Notes under the pieces: generated by a model
What the model was told of the DNA's origin: nothing
The model's database searches: none
The model's input: only the letters and a program-made list of their open reading frames with translations
Shown here: piece after piece, positions 11,601 through 23,600 of the stretch
Position numbering within the stretch: the first letter of the stretch is position 1
Layout of the letters: each line of letters opens with the position of its first letter
Translations under genes and position numbers: made by a program
Assembly: GCF_019900845.1 (NCBI RefSeq)
Contig: NZ_CP074570.1
Span: forward strand, 2,604,001-2,668,000
From: Paraneptunicella aestuarii
Lineage (GTDB): Bacteria > Pseudomonadota > Gammaproteobacteria > Enterobacterales > Alteromonadaceae
DNA: 64,000 bases
Reading direction: 5' to 3'

Positions 11601-14600
11601 CAGGGGCACTTAGGTTTGGCGCAGTGCGTTTTTCGATAATGCTGGCTCTTATTCTCTGAATGTCTCCTTCCATCACCAGAATTTGAGATGGTGTCGCACT
11701 CAGGCTGTGATAGAAGGCCAACAACCCCGATTCAGTATTCATGGCAACCATGCCAGTGGTGAAAGTCAGCATTGACTCGGTAGCAGCATCCACTCGCATG
11801 CCACCGTCTTTCCAAAGTGGCCAGTTGATCGACAATGTACGCCCATAGCGTTGCTGAGTATCAACCAAATGATTACGGTAATGAGCGAACTGATCCATAA
11901 AAGCATTCGCTACGGCGTAGTCACTCTGCCCGGCATTACCAACGGCACTGGCACCTGACGAAAACAGCACGAAGAAGTCCAGGTTCATGCCTTTGCTGGC
12001 TTCGTCAAGGTTTACTGCACCAGACACTTTTGGCGCGAGCACTTGTTTGAATTCTTGCTCAGATTTTTTAAGGATGAAGTTATCTGCTACCAAACCAGCA
12101 CTGTGAATAATGCCGTCCAGCCCTTTATAGTTTTGCTGAATATGCGCAAATAGAGCATTCACTTCCTCACGTTCAGCCACATCCACGGTGAGATATTCCA
12201 CATCGCCACCTTTCACTTTTAAGGCATCAAGCAAAGCTTGTTTTTCGGGGGATAATGACAAACTCTCCGAGCGCCCTGTCAGTATCAGCCTGGCATTGCG
12301 GGTTTTACTGAGAATGTCTTTGGCAAATAGCAAACCTAAGCCACCTAACCCGCCCGTGATCAGGTAAACACCGCCCTCCTTGAATACGCAACGGGCTTGA
12401 TCATGTGCCTTTTCAAATCCTTGAAGTTCTTCCCAGCCTTGTACCCAAAGCGCATCGTTTTGATACTTGAGTACCGATTCTTGCGGCAACTGCGCACTTT
12501 GCTGTAACTGTTCCACCACCGATTCAGGACTCAGCGCTGGGTCAATATAGATAAGTTGCCCTGCTATTTTGGGGTTCTCTTGAGTGGCGCTTTTCAGTAA
12601 TCCTGAAAGGCCGGCAAATACTGAGCCCGCTGGAGTATTAGGCACAAGGATTTGAACAAGGATTTTTTCCTTTGATTTAGGCTGCGCTTTAGATTGTATA
12701 AGTCCCTTAATCCAATCGAAACAGGCTAGCGCATACTCGCTATACTGTTGGTCGATGGTGTCAGCGTTTGATTGTAAAACGCGGCACTGACTTGAAGGGA
12801 TTGCATTGTAAATCGCCTCAGATTGAATTGTTTCCAACCCACACAGCACAAGGTGATGCTCTGCGTATCCTTGTTGATTTTGCACTGTAAAAACCGGAGC
12901 TGGCAGCCAAACCGGTTTTGCCAACAAGGTGGCAACAGAGCGCTCTCCACCGCCAGTTGAACCTTGAAGGTTAGTTAACTCACTATTGGTTTTTGGGTTA
13001 ATACTCTCTTGCTTATTGGGCTTGGCATCAATCCAATAACGTTCTCTGGCAAAGGGATAACCTGGTAAGTTAATGCGCTTAGGCTTGGTTTCCAAGTACA
13101 GTTTGTTCCAATCAAACTCAAATCCTCTCACCCATAAATCAACGAGTTTTGAAGCCTTGTTAGGGCTTGGGTTGGGGCAAATCCAGTTCTCGATTGCGGC
13201 AAGCAACTCCTGATCGGTGGTAAAAACAGCCAATGTGGCTTTATTGCTTTTTACTTGCCCCTGAAAAACCCCTTCAACATCTTTCTGTTTTTCAAGATAA
13301 GCGCTAAGCCTTGCTTTGAGCTGAGCCGCAGAGCTGGCGATAATCCCCAAACGTTCACCCATCGCTTCACGCCCAACTTGAAGCGTGTAAGCCATAGCTC
13401 TCAAATCAACCGATTCATACTTGCTAACAACGTCCAGAAGATCACGAGCACGCTGTTTAAGCTGCTCTTGTGTGTTAGCTGATAGGGGTATGATTACAGG
13501 ATTAGCCAGAATTTGCGCATTGTTTGAAGCAAGATTGGCGGTTTCGTATTCCTCAATAATCATGTGAACATTCGTGTTGCCCACACCAAAGGTAGACAAC
13601 GCCGCCATTCTGGGCAGCACTTGCCCGGCAATTTCCGGGCTACGCCAAGTTTGATTTTCTTGCAAAACAAAGAACGGCGTTTGCTCTAATTTCAGAAGAG
13701 GATTAACCTCACGCACATGCAAGGTTTTCGGTAATACTTTGTTTTTTAAGCTTAATATTACTTTAATTAAACCTGCCAAGCCCGCTAACGGCTCGGTATG
13801 CCCTATGTTGGATTTAATGGAACCCAAACCAATGCGCTTGGTGTCAAATTCAGACAATATGCCCTGTTCTTGATAAGCGGCTTGATAAGCTTCTTTTAAG
13901 GCCGTGACTTCAATGGGGTCGCCCAGTGATGTGCCTGTACCGTGACATTCAACCAAACCAATTTGTCTTGGGTCGATATTGGCTTTCTTGATAACGCTGC
14001 TGATAAGCTCAAACTGCGCTCTAACATTTGGCGCTGTGAGTGAGTTAGATTTCCCGCCATGATTCACTGAAATCGCCCGGATCACCCCGGCGATAGGGTC
14101 GCCATCTTTTTCGGCTTGCGACAACGACTTCAGGAAGATAACACCAACCCCCTCTCCTCGCGCATAGCCATTGGCATCGGCAGAGAAAGTTTTACAACGA
14201 CCGTCTTCGCAGATCATGCCGGCTTTGTCGTACATGTTATGGTAATCGGGCAATAGCATTAAGTTGGTCGCGCCCACTAATGCCCCTTCACAACCACCAT
14301 AATTAATCGAATTGATAGCATGGTTAATACTGACGCCAGAGCTGGAACAGGCGGTATCAATTAACTCACAAGGCCCGGTGATACCCAACATGTATGACAC
14401 CCTGCTTGGTGCAAAAACATGGGCTTGCGCCTGCATGGTGATAGGAGGCGTTTGAACCAGACCTTGCTTAACAATTTTCTGATAATCCACTGTATTCGCA
14501 GAGTAATACACACTAATGCGCTTACCTTTTAAGGTCTGCGGGTTGTAACCTGCGTTTTCTATAGCATGGTAGACATTTTGAATATAAAGACGATGTTGCG

Positions 14601-17600
14601 GATCCATCAATTTCGCTTCAAGCGGCGAAATATGGAAAAAGCCCGGATCAAACACGTCGACATCCTTAATAAAACCACCCCACTTCACTTTGGTGAAGTC
14701 ACCTGTATTGGGGTCGCCGTAAGTGTCTTGCCACACCCAGCGATCTTCTGGTATTTCCCGAATACAGTCTTTTCCGCTATGGATATTGTCCCAATATTGT
14801 TCTAAGTCCACGGCATCCGGGAAAGCGCCGCTCATGCCAATAATAGCGATGTCGCATTGAGTATCCAGCGTGCGAGAAATTTGTTTTTGCACAACAGGTT
14901 TAGCCCGAGAACCAGGTCTTTGGCGGGTAAGTTGACGATGAGCAAAGGTGTCCGCAGACTCAACTGACACAGCAAGTTCTTTTAGTGTTGCCGATGACGG
15001 AAATGGCGTAGTTGGAGATGTTACCAATGGTGCTGTTTTGACGTTTTGATCAGCTTGAGCTGCTTGAGTATAAAAAAAGCTTTCGTTGACCTTTTTCTCC
15101 ACCAGCGTGATCAGCTCTGCCAACGAGCTCAACTCGAACAGGCTAACGGCTTCAATAGTAATAGAGAATCGCTCACTGATTTTACGCGCCAGCTCAGAAA
15201 TCATAATCGAGTCAATGCCATAGCTGCCCAACGGTTCATTGGTTTCCAGCTTGCCACTGTCGATTTTGGTGATCAGTGAAAACAAAGACAATATGTCGTT
15301 GCCGAGGCTTTGAGCGTCGATCATCATAGCGGGCGCAACTTCTTGCACCACTTCTGGTAGTGTTGCTGCGCTGGCTGCTACCGTACTGTTCGAGGCACTA
15401 GTCGGAGTGGTCAGTGAATGCTTTCCACCTTTGTGTGATCCGTCAGAACCATCGCCATCATAATACTCAAACCAGTAATGCGCCGGATCGAACTTTTGCC
15501 ACTTCCTGAACTCATTCAACGTACCTGGGAAAATGGCAGCATTTTCGCCTGTGTCGGTCTGATACCAGGAAGAACATCCAGAACCAAACGAGCCATCACG
15601 GTTTTTAGTTCGAACGTGATCAACAAACTTGGCCACTTCTTCAGATTTAACTTCGATAGATTTGACGTTATTGGCTTCACAGTATTGGATAATCTCCAAC
15701 AAGCTCTCGCAGTTACTTTCATAGATTTCCGTTACTGACGTGGAGTTTGTGCCTGAGCTCGGGCCTGCGCCAAAGAACAGGTTCGGGAATTTTGAGAAAG
15801 CATTACCCGCGTAAGTTTGCGGGAAACCTTCAAATTGGCTGTTAAGGTCAATGTTATCGCGCCCTGAAATAGGGAAAAAAGGCTTAAATCCATGTAAATC
15901 GTAGCCTGTAGCACAGATAATGATATCAAAGTCCTGAGCACCGTCTTCCGTTTCAATTCCTGTAGGTGTAATGCGTGTAATGCGCTTACCTTCCAAGGTG
16001 ACGTTTTCAGCTCTGATTTGTTGATGGTACGAATGAGATAAACATGGACGACTGCAACCCGGCGTATAGTCAGGTACCATGTCTCGCTCTTCCAGCCATT
16101 TATAGAATGAGCGCCACTCATCATCGAGTACGCGATTGAAATATTTTTCAATTTGCGTGTCAGGATGGAACGGATTGATTTTGACCGGATCATTTAAAAC
16201 ATGGAAGAACTCATCAACCCCCGCCAGATATTCAGCACGACACTGTAACCAGTATTCATAATCACTGCTTAAACGCTGCTGTGTTTGTTCTGTGTATACG
16301 GCTCTGGGGTACAGGTATTTCGGCGTTCTGGCGTAAACCGTTAATTTATCCACTACAGGCTGAAGAGTTTCAACCAGCTGAACCTGGGTTGTACCGTTAC
16401 CAATAATCGCAACTTTTTTGTTGTTAAAATCAAGCTCGTCCGCTTTGCATTCAAGCACATGCTTTAGCGTACCGTTGAAATCATCAATACCCGGTACATT
16501 TGGCATTTTTTTACTATGGCCTAAACCTTCATTGGCAGCATTAATAAAGTATTTGGTGTTAAGTGTTTCACCGCTGTCCAAAGCCAGTTGCCAATGACCT
16601 TGTCTACCTTCGTAAGACGCTTCTAAAATACGGGTATTGAACTCGATATGTTCATACAGCCCATACTTGCTGGCAACACCTTGCAAATACTCTAATATTT
16701 GTGGCTGTTTGGCCCACATGTCGCCTTTAAAGTGTTCGAATGAATAGGCATAAGCGAGCATGGGAATATCACAGCCACAGCCCGGCCAGCGATTGACATA
16801 CCAAACACCGCCAACATCATCGTTTTTCTCGATAATCTTGAATGGGATATTCGCTTTCTTTAAATAAACCCCCATGCAAATACCGAATAGCCCAGCGCCG
16901 CCAATTACAACCAATGGCTGGTTTGAGGATGGTTTAGCCATGACGTTTGAGCCTGAGTTCTCGACTTTCGTTGAAGGGTTTGTGGACGCCGATTTAAAGA
17001 AACGTTCCTGAGATACCGTATTCATTTGTAGCCCTCTCATCCTGACACAGATATTGCCTTCACTGTCGGTTAGATCGATATCAACCTTGTCATTACCCTC
17101 TGTGGAGTAACGGATCCATGCGTACATGTGTGGCGTGCAGGCCGATAGAATGCTGAGCGCATCCATTGTTGTGGGGAGTGTTAAGTAGTGCGACAGGTCG
17201 CTGTTGTCTGCCATCATTCCTATGGTGGCTTTTAGCACGGCATCCATTATTGCCGGATGCAACACATAGTCCCCCTGGGTAGATAACAATGCTTCTGGCA
17301 AATTCAATTGAGCGAGCCATTGTTGCTCACCTCGATAAAGGGTGATGCCGCTCTGATACGCTCTACCGTAACGAATGCCAAGGTGCTCAAATGCCGAGTG
17401 TATTTGATCGGCATTAAAACGACTGGCTTGCATATGAGCCTTTAACTGGGCGATGTTCAGAGCCGTTACAGGCAAATTGGCGATGTATTCGGCCTTGCCC
17501 TGACAATAGATCTTTTCTTGTCCAGCTTCGGTACTAAACACTTCGAATCCTAACTGCTCATCGTCATGCCTGAATAGCGCAATAGAAATCTGCATTCCGG

Positions 17601-20600
17601 GATCAAGTATGAGCTCTCCCCAAGCCACATCGAATAACTCAAGGGCGCTGGATTCATCCGTCTCAGGTAACGCATAGGCCACAGCGGCACGAGCCATTTC
17701 CAGGAAGGCAAAAGCAGGTAAGCTTGGTTGCCCCGCAATGCTGTAGTCTTTTAAGAAAAACTCGGTTCCAGTGAAACGAGAGGTAAAACGTTGCTCTTGC
17801 AAATCTGAGGTATTCTCGTGTAGCAAAGGATGAATCGTGCGAGTTGAAAGCGCGCTTGATTCGATGTAGGTTTGTTGCTCTTGTTCACTGGAGATCCAGT
17901 ATCGCTCTTTGGCAAACGGGTAACCTGGTACTTTGATGCGGGCAGGTTTAACTACGCCATACAGTTTATTCCAATCAAGTACCAACCCTTTCACCCACAG
18001 CTCAATAAGCTTGGACAGCTTTTTGCGCTCTACCCATTTTTCAATGGCTTCTTGTAGCTCGTCATCGGCGGTGAATATGGACAGGTTTTCTTTATTGCTT
18101 TTCACTTGCCCCACATACAGGCCATCAGCCTGTTTATCAGCCAAATAGTGTTGAAGTTTTTCTGCTAACTCCTGCTTTGAAGTCACTAGCAAGCCCAAGC
18201 GCTCTTCCATGGCTTCTCTGCCGACTTGCAAGGTGTAAGCCAGAGAACTCAAATTAAAATCGGTAGCGGCATCGAGATAAGTCAGTAAGTCTTCAGCCTT
18301 TTGCCTTAACTGCGCTTTGGTTCGTGCTGATAATGGAATGAGCACTTCGTCATCGTGTACTTCATAAGGTGCTGTATTGGGAGCGTTATACTCTTCCAGC
18401 ACGATGTGTGCATTGGCACCACCAAAACCAAAAGAACTTACCCCTGCACGTCTTGGGATTTCCTGCCCGGTGTCATCTTTTAAACGCTCCCATGGCTTGG
18501 TTTCCTGCACTATGTAGAAAGGCGTATTCTGCAAATTGATATAAGGGTTAACCTTCTCGCAATGCAGGGTTTTAACCAGCTTTTGATGTTTAAACTGCAA
18601 CAAAACCTTGATCACACCTGCCACACCCGCAGCAAGTTCCAAGTGACCGATATTGCTTTTCACCGAGCCAAGGCCGCAATGGGATGTGTCAACGGTAATC
18701 CCCGCGTCTTGATATAAATCCTGGAACGCTGATTTGAGGCCGTTAATCTCAATAGGATCGCCTAATTCTGTGCCTGTACCGTGCGCCTCAATATAAGCAA
18801 TGGTTTTGGGACTAAAGCCCGATTTTTTATAGGCGGTTTTTAGCAGTTCAGCTTGCGCTTTAGGATTTGGTGCGGTTAATGAATTGGCGCGACCACCATG
18901 GTTTTCAGCAGTAGCACGGATAACACCGTAAATATGATCCTTGTCGGCTTCGGCTTGTTTCAATTTTTTCAGGAACAGAATACCCACGCCTTCGCCGCGA
19001 ACATAACCATTGGCAGCAGAAGAGAAGGTCTTGCATCGTCCATCTTCGCTCAACATGCCAGCCTTATTGAAGCTGATGTGCAATTCCGGGTTAACAATCG
19101 TGTTTACGCCCCCTACAAATGCAGCATCACAGTTTCCTTCGTTCATGGCCTGAACAGCGCGGTGAATCGCCACTAAAGACGAAGAACAAGCAGTTTCTAT
19201 GGGCTCACTTGGGCCATGCAAATTGAGGAAAAAGCTCATGCGATTAGGGCCGACGGAATACACGGCCCCGGTAGACGTGAAACCTTCAATGGTTGTGCCT
19301 GCTCTGGCGAGCAAACCGCTATAACCACCACTACCTGTTCCAACAAATATTCCCGTATTACTGCCCGACAAACTGCTAGCGTCGTAGTTAGCATCTTCGA
19401 TAGCGAGATAAATGTGAGTCATAAGCAACCGTTGTTGCGGCTCCATAAGCTCGGCTTCTCGCGGTGAAATGCCAAAAAATAATGGATCAAACTCTGCAAC
19501 ACTGTCGATAAATCCGCCCCACTTAATGTTCGACTTATTAATTTCTTTGTGCGGATCGCCGTAAAGCGCTTGCCAGTCCCAACGATCATTTGGGATCTCG
19601 GAAATACTGTGTTTTTCTTCTACGAGGTTATTCCAGAATTGTTCTAAATTCGACGCTCCGGGGAAACTACCGCTGATACCAATAATGGCAACAGGCTCGG
19701 CTTCCATTCTGTTAGGGAAAGCGCTATTAGACAAAGCGTGTCTGGCAAAACGAGAACGTCGTTTTGAGGCCGTAGCAGTTTGAACTGGCTGTGCCTGTTT
19801 CAATTCGGAAGAAACGGCTTTGTTCTCTTTGGCTTTGTTTTGCGTCTGCGATTTTTTGTCTACTTTAAACAAAGCGGCAAACACGTTCTGGTAGTCATCA
19901 ACCAGATACTCACCTAAACGCCCCAGAGTTGAATGCTCAAAGAATACAGTGGGGTTTAAATCTAAATCGAACTTGTGGTTAAGTTGGTTGGTAAACTCTG
20001 TCAAGCTGATAGAGTCAAAACCGTAGTCGTTCAGTTCTGTTTCCAGGTCAATGTCTGACAACGGTACTTTCAAGTTTTCCGACACCAACCCCATTAACAT
20101 ATTCTGAACTTTTAGCACTAAATCACGGCTATCGTTGTCACTTTGGGAAGTATCTGACACATCTGAAATGCCTACCGCTTCAGATTGTTCAACTTCGTTG
20201 CGCTCAATAACAGGCTCAACAAAAAGCGGCTGTTTTAGCTTAGCTAGTCGGCCTTCCATCACCACAAATTGAGGCGCATTGGAACTCAACGCCTGATAAA
20301 ACGCATTGATACCAGTCTCGGTTGCCATTGGAAGCATACCTGTAGACTCTGCCATCATGGTTTCACTGGCTTGGTCAATGTGCATACCGCCGTCTTTCCA
20401 AAGAGGCCAATTAATGGAAACGGTATGCCCGCTACGCTGCTGCAACTTCACCTGTTCATTACGATAAGCAGCAAAGTGATCCATAAATCCATTGGCACAG
20501 GCGTAGTCGGCCTGCCCAAAGTTGCCCAATACGCTGGTGCTAGATGAGAACAATACAAAAAAGTCCATCTTGATATGCGCTGTGGCAGTATCCAGATTTA

Positions 20601-23600
20601 ACGTACCCGCCACCTTTGGGCTCAGCACCTGCTTAAATTCATCTAGCGATTTTTTCTGAATGAAGTTATCGGCGATAACGCCGGCACTATGGATAATGCC
20701 ATTTAATTTGCTGTGCTGGTGTTCTATACCGGCGACGAGCCTGGCAACCTGTTCAGCATCAGAAATATCTATCGCATGGTAAGCAATGTCGACGCCCAAG
20801 GCGCTTAACTCTTCAAGTTGTGCCTGTTTTTGCGCTGACAATGCTGATAACTCAGAGCGCCCGGTTAATACTATCTTGGCATTTTCAGTGTGTTTAATGA
20901 TCTCTTTGGCAAATAGCAATCCAAGTGCACCTAAGCCACCTGTGATCAGGTACACGCCAGCATCGTTGAACAAGCCACCGATATACCCGGCTTCACTTAC
21001 ATTTTGGGCTTGCCAGGTTAAATACTGTCGCTGTGCATGTTCGTATCTAAATACCGAACCGTAAGTTAAACCTGTATTTTCATTGAGCTTGTCTGCCAGA
21101 CTTTGTGTCGTTTCTTCCGCTCCAATCTGGACAATCTGACCGGTAATTTTGCGGTTTTCCAGAGTAGCGGTTTTCAATAAACCAGACAGCCCTGCCAGCA
21201 CCGATTTCTCAAGGGTATCAGGCAAAACAATTTGAATAAGCACCTTGCCTTGAACGCCTTTTTCGAACATGCGTTGAATCATTTCGAAGAAATACACCGC
21301 GTACTCTTCATAACGCTCAGCAAGGCTTTGCCCTGTAGAATGGATGCCCACACACTGGCTACCGGTCAGTAACGATCCCAACTCTCCAGCTTGAATATCA
21401 CTCAATTCACACAGCACAACATGATGTTCTGAGTAATTCTGTTGAGGTAACACAGAAGGTGAATCTTTCCAGGCAGGTATTGCTGCCAATGTCCCTATTG
21501 TGTGAGTACCTGTAGTTTGATTTTGAGAATATGAAAGTGTTAATTGGCCTTCTAATTTTCGAGAAGAAAACGCAAGCATTCGGACACAGATATTGCCCTG
21601 TTCATCACACAGGTCGATATCAAATTTCTGAACTTTTTCTGATCCTGTATTGCTGGTGTTTCGCACCCACGCATACATAGTGCTGGTGCAAGCTGCATAT
21701 ATTTCGATAGCGCCCAAAGCAAAAGGCAGATTCGGTTTGGCATGAGAGTCTTTTGCCAGGTCACCATTCAAGGTTAAAGCGATGGTGCACTGTAAGGCAG
21801 AATCCATCAAGCCTGGGTGAAGAACGTAATCTTGCAGCGTATCAGCAATAGAAGAAGGAAGTGACAGCTTTGCCAAGGTTTGCCTGTCACCTTGATAAAG
21901 CACATCAATACCTTGATGCCCTGCACCATATTCAAACCCCATGCCTTTAAAGGCTTCATAACACTGCTTAGCGCTTAGGCTGCCCTGTGTCATTTCAGAC
22001 TGAAGTTGCTCAATATTAAGCCTGGATGGCGTGTCTTTTACACGAAACTCTGCCACACCCTGAGCATGAATAATGCTCTCTGGTTCGTCATCCAGACTCT
22101 GATCGAAAGAGTCCGTTAGTTCACTGTAAACTTCGAAATGAATCTTTTGATTTTCGTCATCAAACAGGCTGATGTGGGCGTATTTCAGGGTTTGTTCACT
22201 GTCGTCTGTCTCACTCCCATTGATAAAAATAGGCTGCATCCAGACCACATTTTTTAGGGTAATAATGGTATTAGGTGCTAGCTTTCCAGCGGCTTTTTCC
22301 AAAGCAGCACGTGCCATTTCCAAATAGCCCACTCCAGGAAAGACTTTTGTTCCCTGAATTCGGTGATCCTGTAAGAAGAACTCATTTCCTGTAAAACCAG
22401 AGGTAAAGCGTTGCTCTTGTAAGTCGGAAGTATTTTCGTGCAATAAGGGGTGAAGTCTACGACTAACAAGATTTGATGCTTCTAACGCCTGTTCTTTAGC
22501 TTTGTTTTTAGCAACCCAATATTTGTCTTTGGCAAAGGGGTAAGTCGGCACACTAATTCGAACTGGCTTCACTTCGCCATACAGTTTATTCCAATCGAAC
22601 GACAGACCTTTCACCCACAATTCAACGAGTTTGGACACTTTTTTACGGGCAACCCATTTCTCGATGGCTTCTTGTAGTTCTTCATCGGCAGTAAATATGG
22701 CCAAGCTTTCTTTGTTTTGCTTCACTTGCCCAACATAGACACCATCAACAGTCTTGCCTGCCACATAGCTTCGCAGCTTCTCTTCCAATTCCAGCTTTGA
22801 AGTCACAAGCAAGCCTAATCGCTCTTCCATGGCATCTCTGCCAATTTGCAAGGTGTACGCCAGTGAACTTAGATTGACCGAGCAAGCAGAGCCAAGATAA
22901 GCCAATAAATCAGAGGCTTTCTGGTTTAGCTGTGCTTTGGTTCGTGCAGATAGCGGAATGATCACCGCACTGTCAAGTTGCAGTTCTGGCGCGGGAGCCG
23001 TAATCGCCCCTTGGTACTCTTCCAGTACAACGTGAGCATTAGCGCCACCAAAGCCAAATGAACTCACCCCAGCTCGCCTTGGAATGTCTTGCCCGGAATC
23101 GTCTTTTAAACGCACCCATGGTTGGGTTTTCTGAACAATATAGAAAGGTGTATTGTGTAAATTAATATAAGGGTTAACTTCATCGCAATGCAGCGTTTTA
23201 ACTAACGTTTGATGTTTAAACTGCATCAGGACTTTAATCACCCCCGCCACGCCCGCGGCAAGCTCTAAGTGACCAATGTTGGTTTTCACTGAACCTAGCC
23301 CACAGTGCAAGGAATCAAGCTTCGCGCCCGCGTCTTGGTATAGGTCGTGGAAGGCCGATTTCAGGCCATTAATTTCAATGGGATCACCCAATTCAGTGCC
23401 TGTGCCGTGAGCCTCGATGTAACTGATGGTTTTCGGGCTAAGACCTGATTTCTTGTACACGGTTTTGAGCAATTCAGCTTGCGCCTTGGGGTTTGGCGCG
23501 GTTAATGAATTGGCTCGCCCACCATGGTTTTCCGCACTACCGCGGATAACACCGTAGATATGATCTTGATCGGCTTCGGCTTGCCTTAATTTTTTCAGAA

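Noticed and set aside
15430..16930. The domain between DH3 and ACP6 as an enoyl reductase
   Set aside because: It has two Rossmann motifs with a Baeyer-Villiger-type stretch (GGVWYVNRWPG) and about 490 residues, unlike PKS ER domains.
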